Positions 55,459 to 64,000 of a DNA stretch of 64,000 bases are shown one piece after another. Under the pieces are notes generated by a model. The model saw only the letters and a program-made list of their open reading frames with translations, was not told the DNA's origin and did no database searches. The stretch spans positions 14,321,960 to 14,385,959 of the forward strand of contig OX637333.1 of NCBI GenBank assembly GCA_951799405.1, read 5' to 3'. Positions within the stretch are counted from its first letter, which is position 1. Every line of letters begins with the position of its first letter. Made by a program: the position numbers and the translations under genes. The DNA comes from Agapetus fuscipes (lineage: Eukaryota; Arthropoda; Insecta; Trichoptera; Glossosomatidae).

Positions 55459-57265
55459 CTAGCAGACCAAACCGCGCTCTCGCACGGTTGGTTGCTAGGC
55501 CCTACGGGCAGTTTAAAGTCCGGCTTCGCCAGCACACTTTACCCTTGCTTTGATTTTTAAAAGATACATGAGAACTGACCAACAACAACAACAAAAAGTG
55601 GACAATTTTATGGTAGAATCCCAGGCCTGATCGTGCTACTTCCTATTGTTGTGCAGGTGCTGAAGTCTTTATCCTGCTTTTTATTTCTGCTCTTATATTT
55701 TCTGGTGATCTTATAGTTTATAATGATGCTTGACCCGTTCATTATCATTTAAGTGTAGGTATAACTTGTCTTTTTCTGCCCTTTTTTCGTTTTGCTGGTA
55801 ATAGTATCTTAAGCGTACCTGTGTTGCTAGCAATTGTCTTATAGTGGCATGAAACATGACTGCGTTTGCTTTACGGCATTGTTTTGTTGGTACTGGTGCT
55901 TTTGTTTTTAGATTGTTCCAGCTGCTCTTATTGTCATGAAATGCCTTCAAACTGCTCATCCTGCTCTGAATTATCTTTTCATATCTTAAAACTGCTTGTG
56001 ATACTTTTCACGATATTTTAGTGTCTGATAATGCTTGGTACCTGAAGATACCTCAAAATGCCTAAACTCACAATCTACAAAAAATCTTAGTATGGGAAAA
56101 CGTTCGACCCATCGACAGAACTCTTAAAAAAAAAGACTTTTGAAAATAAAATAAAAAAAGATTCAGTTTTTTTTATATTTTTATATATAAGACACTTTGT
56201 ATGAAATTTTACTTTTTAAATATTTGTTCAAAGAAATTTGCCGTAGAAAAAAAGTTTCTTCCAAAAATTATGGGGTTTACTTAAATGCATTTTAACTTTG
56301 AGTATGAGGTCTATAAACTCAAAATGGCCGCCTGCAGAGCAATATATTTTTTTAGTTTGTATAGCGGGTATGCAAAATATACACTTGGCGGGATTGTCCT
56401 ATTACATATCATTACATTTCGCTAAATTATAATTGTTTGTGTAGCATCAAAACAGTTGATTTTTTTACTTATTAATTTGACTTTTTTGTGAAAATCAGGT
56501 TTTTCCAAATTTTGTTCGAAAAAATTTGTCTTTGAAAAAAGTTTTCTTTCAAAAAATGTTGACATAAGCAAAACCAAATTGATCATTGAGGAAAAACCTT
56601 CAGACTTTTAAAATGAACGCCAGGAGAATGTTAAATATTGAAGAAACCAAAAAAAATGTATCGCAGCTACTCTTAATCCTTCATGTATTGTGTTGTATTT
56701 TTTAAAATATGTAAGTCTGTTTATGTTAAGGTGGCATGTTCAATTTCATTGTTCCAACTTAATGCATGCGCCTGTTGTACCAACTGAAAGATATTGTTTT
56801 GTATTTTTATCTATGTAGGTATTTACAAACTTTGTTTGAAGAATTTACTTTTTGCGAAAAAGTTTCTTCCAAAAGTTGTTAAAATTACTAAGAGACATGA
56901 CTGTTTCGAACATCAAGCCTGTAAATTCAAAATGGCCGCCAGCGGCAAGATTTCAATTTTCAGTCTGTATCGCAGGTATACGAAATATGCACGTGACGTC
57001 ATCCGGACCCTGACAGTTGTTTAAGTTTGAGCATTTTATGGGGGTATGCAAAATAACAGCATCGTGCTGCGAACGGTCTGGGCGCCTATAGTGGTACAAA
57101 TATACAAACAAACGGACAAACAAACGGACAAACAAACAAACAAACACCAAAAATTCTGGATATGAGGTTAAGTCCAGTCCGTCAATAGAAACACTTGTTG
57201 GAAAAACATTTTTGCAAATTCGAAAAAAACAGACGCAAATACCCTCTCCTTTTTTATATATAAGA
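55459..57265 (-). mobile_element. Helitron C copy 4
   Basis: CTAG at 55459; 5' end at 57265. A complete 1.8-kb copy with all landmark blocks. Confidence 0.75.
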
Positions 57266-58157
57266 CTAGCAGACCAAACCGCGCTCTCGCACGGTTGGCT
57301 GCTAGGCCCTACGGGCAGTTTTTAGTCTGGCTTCGTTATAATTTTTTACCCATATGTTCTGTATTTCATTGAATGCTTTAAGATATAATTTAATAAATTT
57401 TGTGATGAAAAGGTAATTGAATTCTTTTCATGTTCCGAATATCTTTAATCCACGAAAGACGAATTTAAGTTAAATAACCTGCCTACTCGTGCTGCGCACG
57501 ATAACGGCATTTTAGTTTGAAGTCCGGCTCCACCAGCACACTTTACCCCTGCTCTGATTTTTAAAAGATCCATTAGAACTGACCAACAACAACAAAAAGT
57601 GGACAATTTTATGGTAGAATCCCAGGCCTGATTGTGCTACTTCCTATTGTTGTGCAGGTGCTGAAGTCTTTATCCTGTTTTTATTTCTGCTCTTTATTTT
57701 TCTGGTGATGGTTTATAATGATGCTCGACCCGTTAATTATCATTTAAGTGTATAACTTGTCTTTTCTGCTCTTTTTCGTTTTGCTGGTAATAGTATCTTA
57801 AGCGTACCTGTGTTGCTTGCAATTGTCTTATAGTGGCATGAAACATGACTGCGTTTGCCGTACGGCATTGTTTTGTTGGTAACGGTGCTTTTGTTTTTAC
57901 ATTGTTCAAGCTGCTACAATTGGCATGAAATGTCTTCAGACTGCTCGTGCTGCTCTGAATTACCTTTTGCCATCTTATAACTGCTTGTTATACTTTTCAC
58001 GATATTGGTTCCTGAAGATACCTTAAAATGTCTAAACTCACAATCTACAAAAAATCTAAGTATGGGAAAACGTTCGACCCATCGACAGAACTCTAAGAAA
58101 AAATGACTTTTGAAAATTAAATAAAAGAAACTTTTTAACTTTATTTTTATTTTTATA
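57266..58157 (-). mobile_element. Helitron C copy 5 (3' half)
   Basis: CTAG at 57266. Runs to TTTTTATTTTTATA and is then cut off by copy 6. Confidence 0.7.
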
Positions 58158-60534
58158 CTAGCAGACCAAACCGCGCTCTCGCACGGTTGGCTGCTAGGCC
58201 CTCCGGGCAGGTTTTAGTCTGGCTTCGCCATAATTTTTTGCCCATATGTTTTTTATTTCATTGAATGCTTTAAGATATAATTGAATAAATTTTGTGATAA
58301 AAAGGTAATTGAATTCTTTTCATGTTCCGAATATCTTGAATCCACGAAAGACGAATTTAAGTTGAATAGCCTGCCGATTACGGCATTCTAAATTAAAGTC
58401 CGGCTTCGCCAGCACACTTTACCCCTGCTCTGATTTTTAAAAGATCCATTAGAACTGACCAACAACAACAAAAAGTGGACAATTTTATGGTAGAATCCCA
58501 GGCCTGATTGTGCTACTTCCTATTGTTGTGCAGGTGCTGAAGTCTTTATCCTGTTTTTATTTCTGCTCTTTATTTTTCTGGTGATGGTTTATAATGATGC
58601 TCGACCCGTTCATTATCATTTAAGTGTATAACTTGTCTTTTCTGCTCTTTTTCGTTTTGCTGGTAATAGTATCTTAAGCGTACCTGTGTTGCTTGCAATT
58701 GTCTTATAGTGGCATGAAACATGACTGCGTTTGCCATACGGCATTGTTTTGTTGGTACTGGTGCTTTTGTTTTTAGATAGTTCCAGCTGCTCTTATTGTC
58801 ATGAAATGCCTTCAAAGTGCTCGTCCTGCTCTGAATTATCTTTTGACATCTTAAAACTGCTTGTGATACTTTTCACGATATTTTAGTGTCTGATACTGCT
58901 TGGTACCTGAAGATACCTTAAAATGCCTAAACTCACAATCTACAAAAAATCTAAGTATGGGAAAACGTTCGACCCATCGACGAACTTTAAAGAAAAAAAT
59001 GACTTGAAAATTAAAAAAAAAAAACTTTAACTTTTTGTGGTAACTTTTGACACTTTGTATGAAATTTTACTTTTTAAATATTTGTTCAAAGAAATTTTCC
59101 GTAGAAAAAAAGTTTCTTCCAACATTTATGGGGTTTACTAAAATGCATTTTAAATTCGAGTATGAGACCTAGACATTCAAAATGGCCGCCTGCAGAGCAA
59201 TGTATTTTTTTAGTTGGTATCGCGGGTATGCAAAATATACACTTGGCGGGATTATCCTATTACATATCATTACATTTCGCTAAATTATAATTGTTTGTGT
59301 AGCACCAAAACAGTTGATTTTTTTACTTATAAATTTGACTTTTTTGTGGAAATCAGGTTTTTCAAAATTTTGTTGGAAAAAAATTGTCATTGAAAAAAGT
59401 TTTCTTTCAAAAAATGTTGAAATAAGCAACACCAAATTGATCATTGAGAAAAAACCTTCAGAATTTTAAAATGACCGCCAGGAGAATGTTAAATATTGAA
59501 GAAACCAAAAAAAGTGTATGGCAGCTACTCTTAATCCTTCATGAATTTTGTTGTTCTTTTGAAAATATGTAAGTCTGTTTATGCTCAGGTGGCATGCCTA
59601 ATTTCAATGTTCCAACTTGATACATGCGCCCATTGTGCGACTTGAAAGTTAGAATTTTTTATTTTTTTCTATGTAGGTATTTACAAATTTTGTTTGAAGA
59701 ATTTACTTTTTGCGAAAAAGTTTCTTCCAAAAGATGTTAAAATTACTAAGAGACATGACTGTTTTGAATATGAAGTCTTTAAATTCAAAATGGCCGCCAG
59801 CGGCATGATTTTAATGTTCAGTTTGTATGGCAGGTATGCGAAATATGCACGTGACGTCATCCGGACCCTGACGCGTCTTTCCATTCTTATCATGCGTTCG
59901 GCGACAATTCACGCTGAAGTACTGCCGCGCACATTTAATTAATTATCATGTTTCAGTTTTTTCATATAATCTCGAAAACTGTTCGCATTACCTAAAATAT
60001 TTTTCAAACACTCTCTAGACATTGTATCATTCTATAATTATAAAGAAAAAAAAAATGTCCAAAATATTAAACAACAAAATTATAAGAAAAAAATGTGAAC
60101 AAAAACGTGTTTTTTTAAATATTTTTTTGTAGCGTCATTTTTTAAGTTTTATAAAATATTTTAACTTTAAAATTTAGATAAAAAATCAATAAACACGCGT
60201 GATTTTTTCCATTAATGTCACTTCTTTACAAAGGCCATAAAGTGTAAGAAACATTTTTCGTGTGTGTCGTCTGTCGAAAGGGGGGGTAGATTGGAAAGAC
60301 GCGACCCTGACAGTTGTTTAGCCACTGACACTTTATGGGGGTATGCAAAATTTCAGCATCGTGCTGCGAACGGTCTGGGCGCCTATAATGGTACAAATAT
60401 ACAAACAAACAAACACCAAAAATTCTGGAGTAGAGCGTTAGTTCAGTTTATCAAGAGAAACACTTTCTAGAAAAACATTTTTGCAAATTCGAAAAAAACA
60501 GACGCAAATACCCCTTCCTTTTTGATATATAAGA
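58158..60534 (-). mobile_element. Helitron C copy 6
   Basis: CTAG at 58158; 5' end ...GATATATAAGA at 60534, then T. Interrupted by the TIR element at 59873. Confidence 0.75.
59873..60302. mobile_element. Mutator-like (MULE) MITE, 430 bp, 9-bp target duplication
   Basis: GCGTCTTTCCATTCT at the left; inverse GCGTCTTTCCAATCT at the right. GACCCTGAC at 59864-59872 and 60303-60311. The empty site (CCGGACCCTGACAGTTG) is known from three sister Helitron copies. Interior 60040-60255 resembles the arm of the palindrome at 12493-13195. A 9-bp duplication suggests Mutator. Confidence 0.85.
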
Positions 60535-60589
60535 TTGTCAGATAATAGGTACCTACTTAATTGTTAACATCACAACGCGAAGCGACTAA

Positions 60590-60905
60590 ATTACACATAA
60601 AGTGTAACTTCTACCTGTGTTATCCTCCAAGGGGTCGCATGTGGCGATTTGGAAGCTATTTATTTTTACGGTAGATGGGTCGGCCTCACGCCAATCACTT
60701 CAGTTGAAGTGGTGGTTTCCCAGCTCCCACAGGGGGCTGGTTCATATTTATTGTGAAGGCTGAGTACACCTTGCCGGTATTTATTTTGGTTTGAAATAAA
60801 CACCGAAACGGGAAAGCCTTTCTGGTACCCACGGTGGGGATCAAACCCTTGCTGCAGAGCAAGCCTTGAATGCAAGCATTCTACGAACTGCGCCATAGAC
60901 CGGAC
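60590..60905 (-). repeat. SINE-B, near full length
   Basis: From GTGTAACTTCTACCTGTG to the head; reverse A box GGTCTATGGCGCAGTTCG; B box CTGCAGCAAGGGTTTGATCCC. Confidence 0.75.
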
Positions 60906-61020
60906 TTTTGCAAGCTTGGTCGTCGCCACAGAGCGCCAATTCTCATGCAAGACCCAATTGCTTTAAGGCTGGATGGACCTTTTTGTGGCCGGCCTTAGGT
61001 AAAGGCAATGAATTTTCCAA
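60905..61020 (+). repeat. Short repeat shared with 8195-8325
   Basis: CAAGCTTGGTCGTCGCCACAG ... GCAAGACCCAATTGCTTTAAGG ... GGCCTTAGGTAAAGG. Confidence 0.5.
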
Positions 61021-61065
61021 CCCAGCAAAGAGCATTTGTGAAAATATAACATAACTCGCAATTAA

Positions 61066-61340
61066 GCTACACATACAGTGTAACTTCTTGCCGCATCATC
61101 CCCGAATGGTTTCGCATGTGGCAAGTAGAACCTATTTATTTTTACAGGTAAAGGGGCTAGCCTTACGCAATCACTTCAGTTGAGGTGGGGGTTTCCCAGT
61201 TCCCGAAGAGGGTGGAACACATTTCTTTGAAGGGTGAGTAAGCCTTGCCGGTTATTGATTTTGGCGTTAGAAAAAAAACACCCAAACGGGGAATCATTTA
61301 TGACACTCTGGGTGGGATTCGAACCTGAGCTCAGGGCATT
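61066..61340 (-). repeat. SINE-B
   Basis: From GTGTAACTTCTTGCCGC through TTCAGTTGAGGTGGGGGTTTC to GGTGGGATTCGAACC (B box in reverse). Confidence 0.7.
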
Positions 61341-61475
61341 GAATATGCTCAAACCCTCCTCATGCTCATCCTGTATGTATGTGTCAGAAGGATCCACAGC
61401 ACATGGACGCTCATACAAAGCTATATATTTTCTCAAGTGGCGTAAAGCCTTCCCGTGAAGTAAAAGCAACGGCAC
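61341..61475 (-). pseudogene. Unidentified coding-like fragment
   Basis: Reverse frame LRKYIALYERPCAVDPSDTY then IQDEHEEGL. The P-x-DPSD-Y-D spacing is loosely like a MADF domain, but I cannot confirm it. It abuts a SINE-B. Confidence 0.2.
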
Positions 61476-61629
61476 AACTAAACAAAAACCTCTATGCCCA
61501 TGGCGTGCCCATGACTATAAAAGTAAATAGTTTGTTGTTAATGAAACTAATAGCATACTTCGGGTGGCACTCCTTAGAGGCACGTGTGTAGGGTATAGGG
61601 CCTAGGCAAATACACTTCAGAATGAATAT

Positions 61630-61702
61630 TTTCTTCTATTCCTTTAACCATTTTTTACAATATGGGTGGTCAGCCTCATACCAACCTATAAGTCAAGGAA
61701 TG
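61630..61702 (-). repeat. SINE-A 5' fragment
   Basis: AACCATTTTTTACAATATGGG to CAACCTATAAGTCAAGG. Confidence 0.7.
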
Positions 61703-61748
61703 AGTAAGAAATAGCACTGCTGTGACTCAGGGTTAACCGCAGGAGCAA

Positions 61749-61925
61749 CATGGCCAATTATTTGCATCGTGCCTTTTGCATTGTCGGCCCTCTGCTTTTT
61801 AATGTTTTACCACACGAGCTGACAGCTGTGGAGAGTGCAAATGTTTTTAAATCAAGACTGAAGACATGTCTGTTCAGGGGGGCTATGGCTCTGCATTGCC
61901 CTTGCGGTGAACTCACAAAACGGAC
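61749..61925 (+). pseudogene. LINE ORF2 C-terminal scrap
   Basis: YLHRAFCIVGPLLFNVLPHE, then NVFKSRLKTCLFRGA. Same class of motif as 49600-49690. Confidence 0.7.
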
Positions 61926-61929
61926 TAAA

Positions 61930-62275
61930 AATATTGTTATATTAAATATTATTACTATCCTGACTTTTTTTTATTAGTAACATGAACCAACTTATGTATT
62001 ACATTCTTCTGACATTGAAACTGAAAAGAATGTGAATGCGATGTACTTCTATGCATACAGTACATATTCAACTTAAATTCGTTTTTAGTGGATTCAAGAT
62101 ATTCGGAACATGAAAAGAATTATATTACCTTTTTATCACAAAATTGATTAAATTATATCTTAAAGCATTCAATGAAATAAAGAACATATAGGCAAAAAAT
62201 TATGGCGAAACCAGACTAAAAACTGCCTGGTGGGCCTAGCAGCCAACCGTGCGAGAGCACGGTTTGGTCTGCTAG
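61930..62275 (+). mobile_element. Helitron C copy 7, opposite orientation, ends 39 bp before host exon
   Basis: Family sequence in + orientation ending AACCGTGCGAGAGCACGGTT (perfect hairpin) and TGGTCTGCTAG with T next. The other copies are on the minus strand. Only the 3' ~350 bp remain. Confidence 0.8.
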
Positions 62276-62314
62276 TAAGAAATAAAAAATTATAATTTTT
62301 TTGTTTTTTTTTAG

Positions 62315-62565
62315 GTTTTGCCCTGGGTGGACTGTTAGGCGGTGTCTTATATGGCATAATTGGTGGCCGACTATCCTTCCAGCTGTTGGCAGCTCTGGCA
62401 GCCATAACGGCACTCGCCCACATGCTTCTAGCAGCTAGCGACACCAAGCCAGCCAACACAGAACTGCTGAATGTTGTGATCGCCGAACCATCAAATGATG
62501 TTGCCAGTAAAAATATTAAAAAAGAGGAATGTCCTAAAACACGAGAGCCACTGATCCTGCCTTAG
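62315..62565 (+). CDS. MFSD6-like transporter, terminal coding exon
   Basis: A pyrimidine-rich TTTTTTTTAG acceptor precedes 62315. The first two bases complete a glycine codon from the exon at 24113. The exon encodes two glycine- and alanine-rich membrane helices (GFALGGLLGG, then LSFQLLAALAAITALAHML) and a short polar C-terminal tail of about 40 residues ending EPLILP, with TAG at 62563-62565. This is the expected C-terminal end of a 12-helix MFS protein with a cytoplasmic tail. The 3' UTR follows; an AATAAA lies near 63390. A Helitron ends only 39 bp upstream of the exon, so the acceptor and branch region sit beside transposon DNA. Confidence 0.85.
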
Positions 62566-63400
62566 AACTTGTAGATTTTTTTATTGTATTAGGATTCTAA
62601 AATTTGACAAGATTATTAAAAATGGGAGCCAATATGAATGGTTGATTAAAAAAAATTACCATCGTAGCCAAACTGACAAAACAAGGAACACTTCAATTTC
62701 AAATGAGTTATTTTAAAGGAATGGAAGAAACTATTGATTCTGAAATATATTTGCCTATACCCTATGCACGCGCCTGATTAATATATAATATTTTTGAACT
62801 TATTGCCTTATTCGACCATTCACTTATTGTGGTATTTTCTTAAAAAAAAATGAGTGTCAATATGTTAAAGGAAGTGATGGTAGGTTTAATATATTCTTAT
62901 ACAACTTGGATACACAAGTCTACAGGTATACTAAGGTACTTAATCTTTGTTTAGAAATTGAATTTCCTTTTATGATTATTTTAACATATGTTTTTTAAAT
63001 GCATACGGTGCTATTCTTAGACATTTTAGTCTTCCGTTAAGCCCACGCTTTGACAAACTAATGATGCATTTGGATGAAGACCTGTCAATCCAAGATGGCC
63101 GCAAGTGAACAGCTGATTAGTATTCATACAAATATTACCAAAATTTGGTAGGTAAGAATGACCGTGGTGATGAGACTTTCAGCGCAGCCATCATTAGTTT
63201 GCCAAGCGTGGGCTCAACTGACGACTAAAATGTCTAAGAATAGCCCTGATAGATATTAATTGGTATAAGGTACTCAATACAAGTAAAGTGGATAATAATG
63301 AATGTTGTTGATAACAGAACTATGGGCATCATCTTGAAAAACATCACTCTCGTCAGTTAACTGAGTTGTTTTTATTTTGTATGTTGATAAATAAAAGCAA
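62566..63400 (+). other. Probable 3' UTR of the MFSD6-like gene
   Basis: No further ORF. A plausible AATAAA lies near 63390. The length is inferred and the true poly(A) site may be elsewhere. It contains the MITE at 63008. Confidence 0.35.
63008..63247. mobile_element. MITE with about 60-bp TIR
   Basis: GCTATTCTTAGACATTTTAG, then CCCACGCTT and ACAAACTAATGATG, return inverted at 63187-63245. No clear target duplication. Confidence 0.7.
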
Positions 63401-63406
63401 GATGAC

Positions 63407-63556
63407 TAGTCGAGGTCGCGCCATGTACATAGAACGCTGGCGGCGAGCTGCGCAGTAGGCGATTTAGCGGACTTTTTGGTACTTGCGTGACTGTAACCCA
63501 TGCGCAAACACACCCCCTCCACTTCCCCTCAGCGTTCTTTTTACATGGCGCGACTT
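63407..63556. mobile_element. Short MITE, about 150 bp
   Basis: GTCGCGCCATGTACATAGAACGCTG pairs with its inverse at 63530-63556 (CAGCGTTCTTTTTACATGGC). Confidence 0.65.
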
Positions 63557-63779
63557 CTACCCTAAGTTGTCAGAAGATGTGTCAGCGAGGTTGATTATAA
63601 ATGAAGGAGTAGTTTGTTTAAGGGGGCGCTCTCATGTTGCACCGCGCCGATAGCTGTCAAATTTGCGACCCGTTTCCCCCCCAACCCCTTTTGCCTCAGA
63701 CCGTATGGATTTAGCCCCACAAAATATGCTCGACTTGCTATTGCCGTTTGTAGAATTTTTTTTACATACATACGACCTT

Positions 63780-64000
63780 TGTGTAACTTCTTGCCTGTGT
63801 TATCCCTGAAGGGGTCGCATGTGGCCATTCGGGACCTATTTAGTTTTATAGGTAAGGGGTTTGGCCTTACAACAACCACTTTCAGTTGAAGTGGGGGTTT
63901 TCCAACTCCCGGGGGGGCTGGTTCTCATTTCTTGTGAAGGCTGAGTAGGTAAACCTTGAGATCGAACACTTGCTCTCGGCATGGAATGAAAGCATTCTAC
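63780..64000 (-). repeat. SINE-B, cut by the window end
   Basis: From GTGTAACTTCTTGCCTGTG to GGCATGGAATGAAAGCATTC; the A box would lie beyond 64000. A deletion removes the middle around 63957. Confidence 0.7.

Noticed and set aside
51561..60470. Repeated ~62-codon ORFs (KNLLFAKKFLPKVVKITKRH type) in Helitron C
   Set aside because: They recur only because the Helitron copies repeat; copies carry differing stops, and no Rep/helicase motif is seen.

Overview
This 64 kb window is animal nuclear DNA, most likely from an arthropod. It is AT-rich and intron-dense, has GT-AG introns, and carries Helitron, hAT, Harbinger, tRNA-derived SINE and CR1/Jockey-type LINE sequence. The species cannot be fixed from the sequence. 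No prokaryotic genes, operons, rRNA genes, free-standing tRNA genes or CRISPR arrays are visible.

Host gene: one cellular gene runs along the + strand, a major-facilitator transporter of the MFSD6 type. Four exons with matching phases are at 1829-1944, 16149-16267, 24113-24239 and 62315-62565 (stop at 62563-62565). The 5' exons lie upstream of the window. Its introns are about 14.2, 7.8 and 38 kb, and nearly everything else here is mobile DNA inside them.

Region 1-16 kb: a terminal-inverted-repeat (TIR) element at the window edge, a Harbinger MITE (2088-2737) carrying a poly(A)-tailed insertion, and a large Harbinger transposon (about 3051-14773). The Harbinger has a 22-bp perfect TIR and two convergent genes: a six-exon DDE transposase with an open, phase-consistent reading frame (3591-5403, 407 aa) and a Myb/SANT-like accessory protein on the minus strand (exons between 13845 and 7112). 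The first coding intron of the accessory gene is filled by Helitron, hAT and SINE insertions and a palindrome of about 690 bp.

Region 16-28 kb: SINEs, a Harbinger MITE, a hAT element inside a SINE-like repeat, a 46-bp minisatellite with higher-order structure, a frameshifted CR1-like LINE inside a 2.2 kb TIR element, a GC-rich unclassified block, a hAT MITE, and a piggyBac-like N-terminal coding remnant whose 14-residue repeat has expanded to about eleven copies.

Region 28-44 kb: a hAT element with 8-bp target duplication (28118-30362), a foldback element split by another hAT (33069-34927), a LINE ORF interrupted by a 473-bp solo LTR, a cluster of short interspersed repeats, a near-identical tandem duplication of about 620 bp, and two further Helitron families.

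Region 44-64 kb: LINE fragments and a head-to-tail array of one Helitron family on the minus strand (46055-60534), broken by a 4.6 kb ISL2EU-like insertion with AT target duplication and a 430-bp element with 9-bp target duplication. An opposite-strand Helitron ends 39 bp before the terminal host exon. The 3' UTR region holds two small MITEs, and the window ends in a tRNA-derived SINE.

The repeats are named here by local labels only (SINE-A to -D; Helitron C, D, E, F). No database was searched.
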